From positions 1 to 64,000 of the forward strand of contig JAGVSM010004888.1 in NCBI GenBank assembly GCA_022494885.1: a DNA stretch of 64,000 nucleotides, read 5' to 3'. The notes beneath the pieces were generated by a model. That model saw only the letters and a list, made by a program, of their open reading frames with translations. It ran no database searches and was not told where the DNA came from. Position numbers and translations under genes: made by a program. Of this stretch, positions 32,653 to 44,717 are shown piece by piece. Position 1 is the first letter of the stretch. Every line of letters starts with the position of its first letter. Origin of the DNA: Micrasema longulum (lineage: Eukaryota > Arthropoda > Insecta > Trichoptera > Brachycentridae).

Positions 32653-32820
32653 GGCGGGCTCCAAAGTCTAGTGGTACAAAAACTTGACTCGCGCACAGAA
32701 GGTTCCGGGTTCGATTCCTGATGAGAACACAAAAAATGAATGTGATTTTTTTAAAGCCTGGGTGTTCTTTGCTTGCAATTCACCTCTTGGGCCTTTAAGC
32801 CTGTTGTGGTGCAAAAAAAA
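32653..32820 (+). mobile_element. SINE1, sense copy
   Basis: GGCGGGCTCCAAAGTCTAGT, with box A altered, then box B GGTTCCGGGTTCGATTCC, 'GCCTGGGTGTTCTTTGC' and 'CCTGTTGTGGTGCAAAAAAA'. It is more diverged than the 17.6- and 20.7-kb copies. Confidence 0.88.
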
Positions 32821-32829
32821 TTGTTACCA

Positions 32830-35800
32830 TCAATAGGAAAAGTGAAAAGCAAATATACAAGAACCTACTCCAAATTTAATTTAAAAAAACAAGGGAAAAA
32901 ATAAAAGCCAAACAAGAAAAATTTGAAAAACTCATTTTATCAATAACCAAATAGAAATAAATATGAATTTGAATTCTTTTTTTCTCTTTTAAGAAAAATC
33001 TAAATTTAAAATAACAAAGAGAATTACTCAAATAAGACGCAGATTTGAGTATAATAATCTATTGCATTATCTGTTTTAGCAATATTAAAAATAATATTGT
33101 TGAATTTTACTAAATTTTCTTTGCCTGCATAATATGTTCACTTCTGTATTTCCAGAATTCGATATTAGTTTATGCAAATTGTGGAATTTTAAAATTGTTT
33201 TCCAGAATCACAAAATTAAAACAAAGTTAAAATGCGTACAAGCGGACAAGCGCAAACGAAGAGCTTAAAGGTTATTACAAAAAATTAATTAATCATTTCA
33301 AAAATGCAGTTTCAACACAGAAAGTGGAATTTTGCAGCTTTTTATCAAAGCAAATCATTTCCGCACACACAAAACGTTGTTGTTCGAAATATTTTCGAAA
33401 TTAGCATAATAAAAAATGCCAACGAGTGCGGCGGCCCCCGGTTGAGTTATTTTGCATTTGGTATTTCGTCTGCTTTGCTGCAAGCCCATTGGATTAACAA
33501 ATGGCTACCAATTTTACGTGAAATGCATTTAATTTATCCATTTCAGTCTACCTAGCCTTGCTCGCTACACTCACAGCTGCGGTACTCTGCATACTATTTC
33601 TGGCTAGGTATACTTAGGTATACTTGTGCAGCAGGGGCGAATCGTCTAAATAAGCGATTAAGTAGAGCTTACCGTTATATTTTACTTTCAATAATAATGT
33701 TCTATAGTAACTACGAGTATGTTGATTGGAAAACAAATAAAATAATTGTTGTTTATTGTTGTGTAAATCACAACCACCGTTTATATCTTTCTAAAAAAAT
33801 AAAAAAAGGAATGTGCCCAGCGCTCAGCCCGTTCTCAGTGAACGATGAAACTAGCCAATTACCTCTGCTTATTCCTCCATACAAAAAGTACTCTATATTT
33901 GATATATTTAACCAAGTCAGGTTTATAGTACTAAAACAAGATTGCAAATTATTGGAGATTCTCTATTTGGAAACAAAGATTTCGAACATTATTTCTAAAG
34001 GATTATTTTTCTCTGACAGGATACCGTTGATATATTATTATGTGTCACATTGTCACGTAGGACATGTGGCGTATGAAGTGGCCGTGTTTGGCATTATTCG
34101 TTTTAAAAGGAATCGGCCATTGCTCAGTGTTGACATTTTAACCATAATGGAAATATCTGCTGAATGTCATTGTGATATTTTTAAATAAACCTTTGAACAA
34201 GTGTAACATTAAAATTTTGTAGAATAAAGCAATGTATATCACAAAGTCAATAATAATTTTTGTTTGCTAATATTTTCACAGAACCGCAGAAAAATAATTA
34301 TTTTTTATCATATAACATGTATATTTCATGTAATTACATGTAGGTACAAATGAATTAACATTTTTTGTAGATTACCTGTAAAATTAATCACTGCTCGCCA
34401 CTGGTGTGCAGTTACAATAGTACATGGCTGCACTCAAGCTAATGTTTGCATTGAATTTCTTACGTTTTTTACTACGGCACTAGTTTGTGAAATGAGTTTA
34501 CTTTACACAGCAGTTGCGCATTTATATTAGTTCATTATTAGCAAAATGGTAGAATACTGTTCCATTTTTAGGAAGCTTCCGAGTTGAACCGAATCCTTAA
34601 AACAGGAAAGATTCAAAAGCGGTTTGTATATTTAAAAAAATAATCAACACGTCCCTTTTCGTACCCCGGGGTGTTGGGCGTAGGTTGTTGTATCAAGTAT
34701 ACCTCCAGCGACGCGACGTTTGTTAATGCGTTAAAAAATGGCTAGTATGTATACAATAAAATAAACAAGTCGTCGAGAGATAAAGATGTTTGAACTCACT
34801 TTTATACAACGATTATCGGTATGGAGCAGATTTTCTACATTGGGCATTGTAGGGTAATTAGTTTAATAATATATTTTATATTAAGCCTAAAATAGTTCTT
34901 AAATATGTAAATAAGTGTAATTTTGAAAAAACAAATAAATAAATTTTAATAATTTACTGCATTTCAGTAGTTAAGCCCGTAAATCTACCCCTCAAATGGA
35001 ACATTTTGAATAAATATTACACAAATCAAAAATATTTAATTTTTTAAACTCACCTTCCTTATAGTAGAACTATATTTAAGATCTCACTTTGATTTTAAGC
35101 AATTTAAATAATAAAGTTTGATTTATAACAAAAGTACTACTGTTAACAAACTTGTTTTCGTCAGTAACGTTTTATCAGTAACATGTCAAAATGTAGGCTT
35201 TCATTTTGTTTACGGCACCCTATACCTAAATGGACAAGTACCGTGTGCCAGCCATGTTGTTTTCATTTAATACGTTGACAAGGGTAAGGGAAACGTGAAA
35301 CACCCTGTAATTGACGTGGTAATGATATAGTTTCTATTCGATTACTCGTTGGGTAATTATTATCGCAGGTGTGTTTGCAAAATGCTTTGAAAACATGATC
35401 TATGTTTACTTAAGTTTGGACTAGCATGTTCATTTATTTAAACTAACAAGATTTCTACATCATACGAATTCTACATCACGCAATTTTCGAGTAACAGTAG
35501 GCAGAGAGGATGCAATGCTGCACACATCTACCCTGACATTTTTCTTCCAATTTTACATTATCTTTCGTCTCTCATCTTTTTTTTTCTTTATATACATGGC
35601 TTACTGCCTTTCATAATGAACAAAGTAACATAAAGTGAAATATATCTCGATATATTGGTTTTTATACGTAATGTAAATAAGCAAATAAAATGAAATTTTA
35701 TACGCTATTTAAATCGAATACAGTTGGAGAAATTAAAATTAAGATGGAAAATTAAAAAAAAGCACCCCATCTCTAACCCCTCACTTTTTATTTTATTGAT

Positions 35801-35840
35801 AAAACAAATAATAAATATCAAAAATGAAAGTATTTCCACT
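32830..35840. other. No confirmed gene; two open frames of unknown status
   Basis: Two plus-strand frames, 33304-33555 (83 codons) and 33697-34188 (163 codons), lie in a patch less AT-rich than the surroundings. I see no domain, signal peptide, internal repeat or reliable splice sites. The long frame is rich in Ile, Tyr, His and Cys (a segment reads YYYVSHCHVGHVAYEVAVFG). Between them, ACCTAGCC at 33550 is mirrored by GGCTAGGT at 33602, and TAGGTATACT is doubled just after. Chance open frames or an unrecognised mobile element are the likeliest readings. Past 34200 no feature is seen. Confidence 0.25.
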
Positions 35841-35854
35841 TAAATGTTCAATTG

Positions 35855-36430
35855 TGTGAAAGCGCTAATTGGTCAAACAAATAAGTGGAAGTGTACCAAG
35901 TATTTTTAATTAGTAACTTATTAGTAAATATAAGTTATTACATCATTTCAATTATAACTAATTGGTACTTTAAATTTTCTTATTATTTTTATTTTTTCGG
36001 TAGATATGAATTGAAATTTTCGATTAATTTTGTTTTATTTTTTATCTCGTTTTGATTACATTTATGAGCACACACTTTTATATGTGTGTTTATTTTTTTC
36101 CTATATTAAAAATATATTCAAGTAAATTGCTATTCTTTAATGTCAATTGTTAATATTTTACTCTATTTTCATACTTAAAAAAAAATAAAAATTAATAATA
36201 TATCTTTGAACTATTTTTTTTGTCTATTATTTTATACGTATACAGTATTATGTCTGTACTCTATTTATTTGATTATTAATTAAAACTAATGTCTAAACTA
36301 AACTATGACAAACTATTATTGAATAGTTTATCGGGACAAAATATATTTTAATACTTTGTTTTCTTTATAATGTATTGATATTGTAATAATGTGTATATTT
36401 TATTGAATAAAGACTCTATAAAAATTAAAA
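35855..36430 (+). mobile_element. LINE gamma 3' end, uninterrupted copy
   Basis: From 35975 this aligns with the reverse complement of 24757-25690 without the MITE: 'AATTGAAATTTTCGATTAAT', 'TTCAAGTAAATTGCTATTC', 'GACAAACTATTATTGAATAG', 'TTTATCGGGAC', 'AATAAAGACTCTATAAAAA' and a poly-A run. It supplies the empty insertion site for M1 copy 2 near 36270. The first 90 bases (35855-35945) are shared with 21.3 kb. Confidence 0.82.
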
Positions 36431-36495
36431 AAAAACATTAATAACGTCAGACTTAGTACTTAGTAGAAGTAGATTAAAGATTATGATTGTATAAA

Positions 36496-36660
36496 TACTA
36501 GCTTTTATCTGCGGCTTTGCTTACGTGATATAAGGGAGAAATAAGTAAAGCAATTAATTAGTTTTGTGATTAAGCAATGAGAATTTTCTCGATATTTTAT
36601 TTCGGATAAAAATTAGCCTGATCAATTGCCGGTCCTCCAAGCATCGCTATGAAAAAAAAA
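36496..36660 (-). repeat. Helitron/Lep1-like repeat fragment
   Basis: 'ACTAGCTTTTATCTGCGGCT' with 'TTGCTTACGTGATATAAGGG', then 'CGGATAAAAATTAGCCTGAT', matches in order the fragment at 56.05 kb. On the other strand such repeats end GCGAAAGCTAGT; the CTAG end is what Helitrons use, but no 3' hairpin could be confirmed. Confidence 0.6.
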
Positions 36661-37329
36661 ACGATCCGTTTGTCTATTGCGCATAGCTTCTTTATTCTGT
36701 TCGCAAACCTAAAATTCTATTAGAAAACCAAAACGAAAAGCAAATAAAACTAATCGTAGATCAAACAAGTAAATTATAGAAATTTAATGAATTCTATTAT
36801 TTGACGCCCGCCTACTCATTTACTAATCGTTTTGCTAATCACAGCCTTCCCACCAATAATGATCTATGTTACATCTGGGCTGTATTGAGGTGTGAGTGCA
36901 GAAACTATCTACATCACATTATCCACACTTCCAGTTAAAAATAAACATATTTAACAATCCTGAATAATTATAATTTGCATTTTTATATTGGTTTCCCTGC
37001 ATTAGTTATCTATGTAAATTCAAAATGGGCGACAATCTTAGCGATTTACATCATGACATATATCATTAATGCATGTAATTTAAGTACTTTCTCTTTTATC
37101 TTTAAAAATGTTGATGATTTTCCGTTTTTTTTTACTATTATTTTGTTGGAAGTATTTTCTTTTTATTGTATTTTAAATCTTAATTTCAAAAAGTATATTT
37201 AGTCTGAGATAACTTTTTATTTGATCTAATGGTGGGAAGGTTTCCATTATTTATTTATTTTATAGCTTTTTAAGTGTATTTTTTTAAAATATTGGGATGA
37301 AAATATGTAGCCTTTGACATTTGTCAGCT

Positions 37330-37430
37330 CTTCAGCTATCTCTGTGCAAAAATGACGTGGGTTGATTTTTCCGTTGCGACCTGAAAGAAACACGAATAAA
37401 CAAACACATTTTCGCATTTATATATATATT
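37330..37430 (-). mobile_element. LINE beta stub
   Basis: 'AATGACGTGGGTTGATTTTT' is the same as 'AATTACGTGGGTTGATTTGG' at 37.69 kb, part of the LINE beta end. Only a few tens of bases align. Confidence 0.45.
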
Positions 37431-37444
37431 TTTATAAAAAATAA

Positions 37445-37605
37445 ATTTTGGCGTTCTTATAATTTGGCCAAATATTTCAATTTTGGTGGCCATTTTCAAC
37501 GAGTTGTAAATAACTAACTATTAGAAAACGGAAATCAAGTGGGGGTTAACCTTGGACCTCTGGCCTGCAAATCCGTAACACTAGTCACGGATCCACAACC
37601 CGATT
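37445..37605 (-). mobile_element. SINE3 copy
   Basis: 'GGCCAAATATTTCAATTTTG', 'CATTTTCAACGAGTTGTAAA', box B region 'AACCTTGGACCTC', and head 'CACTAGTCACGGATCCACAA' + CCC. It sits between two LINE beta fragments. Confidence 0.78.
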
Positions 37606-37629
37606 CTAGTATGGATGTAGATACTCGCG

Positions 37630-38000
37630 TAAAAATAGGTATGTATTAATTCATATAATTTTATTTATTTAAAACTTCAAGTACAAAAATTACGTGGGTT
37701 GATTTGGCGTACTTATCTCTAAAATCAATATCTTCCAGCCAACCAAAAAACAGACTGGTCAAAGAAGAGTTGGTCAAAAATTGTGCTAAAAAACAAAAAT
37801 ATATTTCAAAAGATACATGCTCGAAAAAAAAAACGTAATTAATTAATAACAGCTGTTTTTTAATGGAAAGATAAGATTTGGACGTATTAACTTTAAAAAA
37901 TTACATGAGGTTGTACAAATTTAAAAATGAGGAAGGTGGAATCAGATAATGAGTTTGGAATGAAAGATAAAGAAGAACCAAGGAAAGAAAATGGATAAAA
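37630..38000 (-). mobile_element. LINE beta 3' UTR and terminus, copy 3
   Basis: Reverse complement: 'CATTCCAAACTCATTATCTG', 'AACAGCTGTTATTAATTAAT', 'GGTTGGCTGGAAGATATTG', 'TTGTACTTGAAGTTTTAAAT' + AAATAAAA. It aligns along the 22-kb copy. The minus-strand 84-codon frame (37901-38155) overlaps the UTR and is not treated as coding. Confidence 0.7.
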
Positions 38001-38544
38001 ATATTTATTTTAAAAAAAATAAAAAATACAGGGGATATAAACGTCCTTAATACAAATAAGGTAAATTTAAGGCTAAAAGTGAAAAACGAGACATCTTTTG
38101 ATTTGTGAATCCCTTTTGTTAAAAATATCAACAAAATTCCCAAATCTAGAAACAATTGTATATTTTATGTTGATATTACAATTGCCAACCTAAGGTTGTT
38201 GTTATTGATTGTAATCGATAAATATGGTTTTTTTAATTGACATTGGTTAGGCAGTTTGGTTTTCGAAATAAAATTTGGTGCCATGTATGTTTTTGTGGTA
38301 CACAATACCTTATTGATTGTACAATTTCATCATCATGCATTATAATATGAAATAAAACAATGAACCCATCACGCCGTGCGGTTTCCCCGTAGGGGTACAG
38401 AATGCCAATAATTTTAATTGAATTAAGCTCTTCGGCTTTAATTGCTTCTTTCACTACTGTGATTTCAGCAAATTATATGGAGGGATTGTGTCAGTTAAAG
38501 TCATTCTTCAGTGAAACATTCAAGCCTAAAATTATATTCAAATA

Positions 38545-38885
38545 AATATTTTACGTTGACCTTGATAGGAATCCAACCCGGATCCTCAAACATAGTAGGA
38601 GGATGCGCCAACTATTATACTACGAAACTAATCTCGAAACTATCTCCAGTCGATTTGCAGATCTCCTGAAACAGTAAAATATTGCAGTGGCGAGCCACCT
38701 TTAGAATAAATATTTTACATCGACCATGTCAGGATTCAAACCCAATACCTTAAGCAACGTGGGCAAATGCGCCAATCACTACAATATGAAGCCGATTTAT
38801 CTACTCAATTCCTTCTTTCACGATTTTTACCCGAGAGTAGCCATCCAGTTAAAAACATTTGGCACGGGTTCGGGTATTTTTTGAA
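38545..38885 (-). mobile_element. Two SINE2 heads in tandem plus extension module
   Basis: 'AGGAATCCAACCCGGATCC' with 'GCGCCAACTATTATACTACG', and again 'AGGATTCAAACCCAATACC' with 'GCGCCAATCACTACAATATG', are two reversed tRNA-like heads about 130 bases apart, each preceded by 'AATAAATATTTTAC'. The extension ('CACGATTTTTACCCGAG', 'AGTTAAAAACATTTGGCACG') follows the second. Tandem partial copies probably arose by duplication. Confidence 0.65.
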
Positions 38886-39053
38886 GAAATGTGTTTTTTA
38901 TCCGCCTGGACACAAAACGATTTTTTTTATTTATTGAAAAAATAAATATTTGCGTTCGAACGTACCCAAGTATTTGACGATAATATTTTCAGTTTATCCA
39001 AATTTTGAAAGGACTCAATTCAACTCCCTGGAGAGCTCTTAATATCAATATAT

Positions 39054-39380
39054 TACAACAGAGATGAAGAACATTTTACAGAAGGTAGTAAAGAAGTCTA
39101 GGCGTCTACTGAAAAATTTTCAGGCGTTGCCTAGTATGTAGGTGAAATAATTCAATTATATGAATCTCACCCGCATAAATAAAGGTTTCAGCTCTTTAAC
39201 TTCACAAACATCAACAGATGAAAGAGTTGAAGGAATATAGATGTTCAAATATAGGCGGAATAGTGAATGTTACACAGTGTGTAAAGTGGCTACTTAAACC
39301 AGCCAATGACAAGCCATAAGCCGTGTAGATGCCTAGAATTCTATATTACCTTTTCTAAAATGTTCTTCATCTCTGTTGTA
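39054..39380. mobile_element. FB-type MITE, 327 bp, complete with ATAT duplication
   Basis: Left end TACAACAGAGATGAAGAACA; right end is the inverse, TGTTCTTCATCTCTGTTGTA. ATAT lies on both sides (39050-39053, 39381-39384). Inside, in order: 'AAGTCTAGGCGTCTACTG', 'CAGGCGTTGCCTAGTATG', 'GTTTCAGCTCTTTAACTTC', 'GAATGTTACACAGTGTGTAA', 'CAGCCAATGACAAGCC'. A 4-bp ATAT (or 2-bp TA-type) duplication and 20-bp TIRs fit a DNA transposon MITE. Confidence 0.88.
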
Positions 39381-39384
39381 ATAT

Positions 39385-39530
39385 CCAAATATTTGATTTT
39401 GAGCGCCATTTTCAACGAGTTGTAAATAATTCACTATTAGAATCAAGTTGGGGTAGATTGGGATTCGAACCACAGACTTTTGATCCGTAAGTCTGAGACG
39501 CTACCCACAGGACCACAACTCAATTCATTG
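39385..39530 (-). mobile_element. SINE3 copy
   Basis: 'CCATTTTCAACGAGTTGTAA', 'TTGGGGTAGATTGGGATTCG', box B as GATTCGAACCAC, head 'CTGAGACGCTACCCACAGG' then ACCACAACTC. It abuts the FB MITE. Confidence 0.8.
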
Positions 39531-39539
39531 ACATCATTT

Positions 39540-41980
39540 AAGGTTAAAACCACATTTAAAAAAAAACTCGTTTCAGTGTTGACCAATAATGGTAGATTGA
39601 AAGAAAATGAAATGTTTTGTACAATTAAAGGGCAGCAAATTTGACAATCAAATAAGTTTTTTCATTTGTATTTGGGAAGGTTTGCGATTACATAAAAACA
39701 AAGAACAAGTTTACATCGTCTAGAGAATTTAGAATGCTGTAAATTTTAGAAGACATTTACAAAAATTAAAATACCAATTTGAAAATCTCGGTAAAGTAAA
39801 ATCTTCAATGTTTCCAATTTATTTCGATGTTTGGAGAATTTAGCCATCTAGAAGCCAAAAGTTAATGAAACTAAACGAAAGCAAACAGCACCTAGTTTTT
39901 TTTCTAATACTACGGTTAAGTAGAGTGTATTTGGTTCTTTGCGCTTTGATCCGAATTGTAGAGACCCCATGTGAAAACGAAAGTAGGACATAAAGTAGTA
40001 GCACTTTACCTTACAACAGGGTAAGAGGTTCGTTTACTTTCTAAAATTCTACTTAGAAACTCGACGAAATGGAACTTTGTTTTGGTAAAATGGCGGACGA
40101 AGTTTCTAGAAAATAAATTCGTACGAGACTTGACGCTGTGTACCCCATTCAATACTGTTTAATATGATTCTGTTGTACCTTTAGTGCGCAGCTAAATTTT
40201 GATAACTCGATGATTTCGGAAGTCTGAAAAGTATGAACCAGGAAACTCGGAGTAATTTTGAATAAAATTAACTTCACGTTTATAATTTTTAATATGATTG
40301 TTTTTTATTGAACGATTCAAAACAAGCAAAACTTAGTTAAAAGTTTTTAATTGCCCTAAAAGTTACCTTAAAGCTCGCTTTTCAAATTGCTCCCGGAAAA
40401 GCTCCCTTGGGAAGGAAAAGGGGATATCTTTTATTAACTGTCCAAAAATACAGATATTATATTTTTGTAAAAAACGCCTCTGAAAAAGGATATTGTAATC
40501 TGAAGAAGGCAACAAAAAAGTGTTGAAAATAAAAAATTAGTTCGACCCCTAAAACGCTCTAATTATTGGGAATCCTCTATTTAGCGTCATTTTAATGATT
40601 ATGCTTTATGCATATTCAATTGAAAAAACAATTTCAAATCATTTAACTTGTTACACATCAGTATTGTTAAATTCATTTCAAAATTACGCTAGGTACATTA
40701 TTGATCAAATATAATAGTAAAAAAAAAAATATTGTCAAACACTTTTTTTATTGGTAGTGTCGCTATTAATACAATTAAAAATATGTTTTATTGTTTATTG
40801 AAAAAAACCACTATTTTTTCAAAAGCATTTAACAAAATCAACCCTCGATTTTTTTTATCATGTTAATACAGTGAAATAAGCACGTTTGTCAATGGCAATG
40901 CATCAACAAAGATAGCAAGCAGGTGGATAAAAAGTTAAACTTTAATATTCTGCCAATTGTTTCATTGACGTAATATTTTTTCTTTACTGGAATAAAATTT
41001 AAAACGATTGTTGTTATTTTTGATATTATTATAATTTTTGTTATTATCATTTGAACTAATTCTCATTATGTTTATTTTTCATTTTCACATTTTGTAATTT
41101 ATGTTTCAGTTTAAATTTTTTCTTGTTTTATATGATTTTTAATTTCTATTTGGTACTTTAATTTTTGAGTATTGTTAGTATTGATTTTAATTGTTTAAGC
41201 ATAATTTAATGAAAAAACTCATTTAACACGAAAGATCTTGGCTAAATACAAGACCCGACAAATGGACAACTATGCATAGGAAAAACAGTTAAATAAGTAA
41301 AAGAAAATAAAATTATTTTTGTCGTATGCAAAATGTGGAAAAATAAATAATTGGCTAGTTATTTATTTTCAAACGCCAAAAATGCACGCATATTTATAAT
41401 ATACCTAACAATACTGTATGATATAGTGCTATCTATCTATGTTCATTTAAAAATACAAATGATACCCTTTTCCCTGTATCACGTAAAATTACTTGAATAT
41501 CAAAAGTAATACACAAGTTCATCTGACATCTCAATCAAAGTAAAAAAATAATAATCAGAAATTTCTAGCGGGAAACATGCGTATAGTAATAACAAAAAAA
41601 AAATGAAACGGATATATTCCTTAGTACCTTCACTCTACACTACGCACACAGATGCGTTCCTACTATCATCTCCCAGGGAACAGCCAAATGTGAACCAAGT
41701 GTTTTTACAGTTATTTACTAAGAAAAAGACAAAAGATCCTGTTTACAGCATACCAAAATAAAACAGGGACGAGTTTGAGTATCTTCTATTGTCCTGTTTG
41801 CCTTAATAATAAGTTAAGGAATGCTTTCTTTGTTTAGTTTTTTCTATTTTACTTTTTGTGCTGTTATATGTTTACTTAATTGCCATACTTACTAGTTCTT
41901 TGCTCAATGTATTATTATTGCGTTTTTTAAAATTATTTTTTATTATCAACTTTTTAAAATCATTCTTATGTTGTTGAAAT
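39540..41980. other. No gene seen
   Basis: No homology or repeat could be supported. A patch at 39.9-40.2 kb is less AT-rich but shows no domain in any frame; the rest is AT-rich. Confidence 0.35.
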
Positions 41981-41984
41981 TCCA

Positions 41985-42493
41985 TTTGTCGATGCGTTTT
42001 GAAGCTGCAAGACTTTTTGTGATGAAAGCTATCATATTATTTTTATCAAACTATGAAAATGTTATCAACTATCAAATATCTAAATTTAGTAAATACGGTC
42101 TTGAATTTCAACCGTCCATGCGCTCAGTAGCTGCAAGACTTGTTGTTATTTAACTTCTAATTGTATAAATTTGCTTTTTATTTCGTTTTTAAAATATCAC
42201 TTAAACTCTAAACTTCATTGTCAGATAAAAAATAAAAAATACAAATGTAAATAGGGGCTAGATTTCTTACTGTCCATGAGCTCTGTAGCTGCAAGACGTT
42301 CTGTTATCTAGCTCATTTTTATCATAATTATAATATATCATAATTGGAGACGAGGAACTATAATCCCAACCGTCCATGCGCTCTGTAGCTGCAAGACGTG
42401 TTGGGATATTTATTTATTGTACAGCGCCCTTGAGGTGATTTTCACAAAAATGGCGCTATATAAATTATCCAAACTTTATTATTATTATTATTA
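41985..42493 (+). mobile_element. LINE 3' region with four spaced 'GCTGCAAGAC' units and (ATT)n tail
   Basis: The unit 'CGTCCATGCGCTCTGTAGCT' + GCAAGAC occurs at about 42370 and, with changes, at 42112, 42272 and 41990. The last is followed by 'CAGCGCCCTTGAGGTGATTT', 'AATGGCGCTATATAAATT' and (ATT)n at 42477-42493. A short microsatellite tail is typical of CR1/L2-like insect LINEs. The 61-codon frame at 41968 just spans two units. No RT text remains. Confidence 0.6.
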
Positions 42494-42894
42494 ATACAAT
42501 ATATATCCAAGCCAATTAGAAATCAACTCTACAATATGGACTCCTTTCTATACTTGTCACCAAAATTCTCTGGAAAGAGTAAAAAAATAATCTTAAGGTA
42601 CATAAATTTTACACTTGTAATTAGTCATGAACTTTAAAGTTACAAGTTTTTATAAAAAAAATGATGTTAAAACTCAAGGAAAAATTGAAGACCTTTGACG
42701 CAAGCATTCACGGACAGTGCAAATTTGTAATGCCGTATTAAACAGACTCCATGAAATCAGCAACTGTTATTACACGTAATGTATTGTTCCAAAATAACAA
42801 ATTTTTGAGCTTTTCCAAAGATGGTGAATGGTAATTATACCCTTTGTATCATTATTACGTGAAATAGTAAGTATATGATTTTCTTGTTATATTA

Positions 42895-43575
42895 ATTCTT
42901 AAAAATATTTTATTTTTATTATTATTATAATTTTTTATAAATTTATTGTAAAAAATTAGTATACATACTAAATAACAGGGAATTTATATGAAACTAATTA
43001 TTGTAAAATGAAAACGGAGTGTTCTCTGTTTATGATAGTCTCCATCTAACATGGCTCAGTCTGTTCTAAGATGGAGGTTTTTTATCTTTAGGGCATAAGT
43101 AGTCCTATACTAATCAAACAATAACATTATAATTCTTAATGCCTAGCTAATTTAATGCCAAAAATAAAAATCGTTATTATACAAATATAAGAATACATGT
43201 CATTTAAACATAAATAAAATGGTATAATATTTAATAAAAAACAAATATAAAGCAATGAAATACATAAAAATATAAATAATATGTCTACCGATTATATAAG
43301 GTACTACGTTTTTTGATTTAGGTACATATATTTTTCAAAAAAATCTCTCGCCACACTATTTATATGTGCAGTTATTTTTATTTTAAAATTTGTTTTACAT
43401 TTTGAGTCTTTTATATTTGGCAATATATCATTGAATATTTTTGGAGCAATGACATTATATTGCTTTTTACTAAAGGCGGTTGATACAAATGGGACAATAC
43501 AGTTAATTTGTGTTGCCGAACGAGTGTTTATATTTTGTTGGGTTCTTTTGACCTCACTTAATTTATCATAACATT
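42895..43575 (-). pseudogene. LINE ORF2 C-terminus, UTR hairpin and tail
   Basis: Minus-strand reading from 43575: DKLSEVKRTQQNINTRSATQ, then FSKKQYNVIAPKIFNDILPN and IKDSKCKTNFKIKITAHI. The APKIFN.LP.I block marks the extreme C-terminus of the same protein group as 0.8 and 58.6 kb. The 3' UTR holds a hairpin, CTCCATCTTAGA...(C)ATGTTAGATGGAG (43041-43078), and ends in AATAATAATAAAAAT at about 42900. It is 5'-truncated. Confidence 0.8.
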
Positions 43576-44451
43576 TGATTTAATCATTTATTTTACACAT
43601 AATTTTTGGGTTTTAATTTTTTTTTTTATCTTGGGTAAAAAGAAATGTATGTTTTTAAAAAATAATTTAACTAAATCTGTTTATATTATAAGTTTCATAA
43701 AAGGCAATTTTGCAGTATATGTTTATAAAATATGTTTAATAAATGACATTTCACGATAAACATGTAAAAGAGTTTGTACCTTAGAGTATATACATCATAT
43801 ACTCTAAGGTTTGTACAAATATGTTTAAGGGGGTTAATTTTATTACTAAAATTTCATTTATAAACAGAACAAAACACATAAAGCAATTAATCATGTAAAA
43901 GTATGTTCAGGGATAGTACTGTGTACAAATACCATACAATATTCTTCATGTAATTGGGTTCATACATTTGCAGATCTATAGGGGTCGTGAGGTACTCTGT
44001 AAGATAATTGACATCCCGTAGACTAGCCGTTATCAAAGGAGGGTACAAATGACAAACGTATTGTAATTAAACTCTAATAAAATACAAGCCCTCCATAAAA
44101 ACAGTCAAGTCCCATATTACGCTAAAATTGTGCTCTCTGATGGTAAAATGTATTTTTTACTTGGTGGATCGAACGCTGGTTTTCCGTGTTCTGTTTCTAG
44201 GGAATTGCGAGGACTCTAACATAAAACGCCTCACAGGAGTCGAATAATTAATTACGCGGGACCATCGTTAAGTGTTCCTGGCCCAGGGGATCGGGAGTAT
44301 AAAGTTATTCGCCGCTAAGGAAAGGATATATTTATAAACGACTCAAAGGTTTTTGTCGGACATTGTACATACTGGTATCAAATGTGAGCTGTCATGTTTT
44401 TCAGTTTGTCAAACAGTAAACAAACGAACTTTGTAAAATCAGGACGAATTA

Positions 44452-44712
44452 TTCATCATCATCATCATCATCATTCCCTTTCCGCACCTAATGGTGTACG
44501 GGGCACTGGATTGGTACAGCAATCGCAGCGTACCTTACTCAATTTTGTTACATGAATGTTAGATGATCAGTCTTATGCTTCAGTTACCAGTCAAGAGACT
44601 ATGAAATATTCTAGTGTGAAATTACCCTTTAAAAAAAATATTTCATTTCAATCATGTTGGGAATCGAACCCTAGACCTATTGAATGGCAGGCTAACGCGC
44701 TGACCGCAGGAC
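44452..44712 (-). mobile_element. SINE2, full copy with (ATC)n tail
   Basis: The reversed tail (CAT)n at 44452-44474 leads to 'CCCTTTCCGCACCTAATGG', 'CAATCGCAGCGTACCTTAC', 'CTTATGCTTCAGTTACCAG', box B 'GGGAATCGAACCCTAGACC' and head 'GCTAACGCGCTGACCGCAG'. The sense tail is therefore (ATG/TGA)n. This is the reference copy for the family here. Confidence 0.92.
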
Positions 44713-44717
44713 GATTT

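Noticed and set aside
37901..38155. 84-codon hydrophobic minus frame as a small membrane protein
   Set aside because: It overlaps the LINE beta 3' UTR and is made of T-rich DNA, which always reads as Phe/Leu/Ile.
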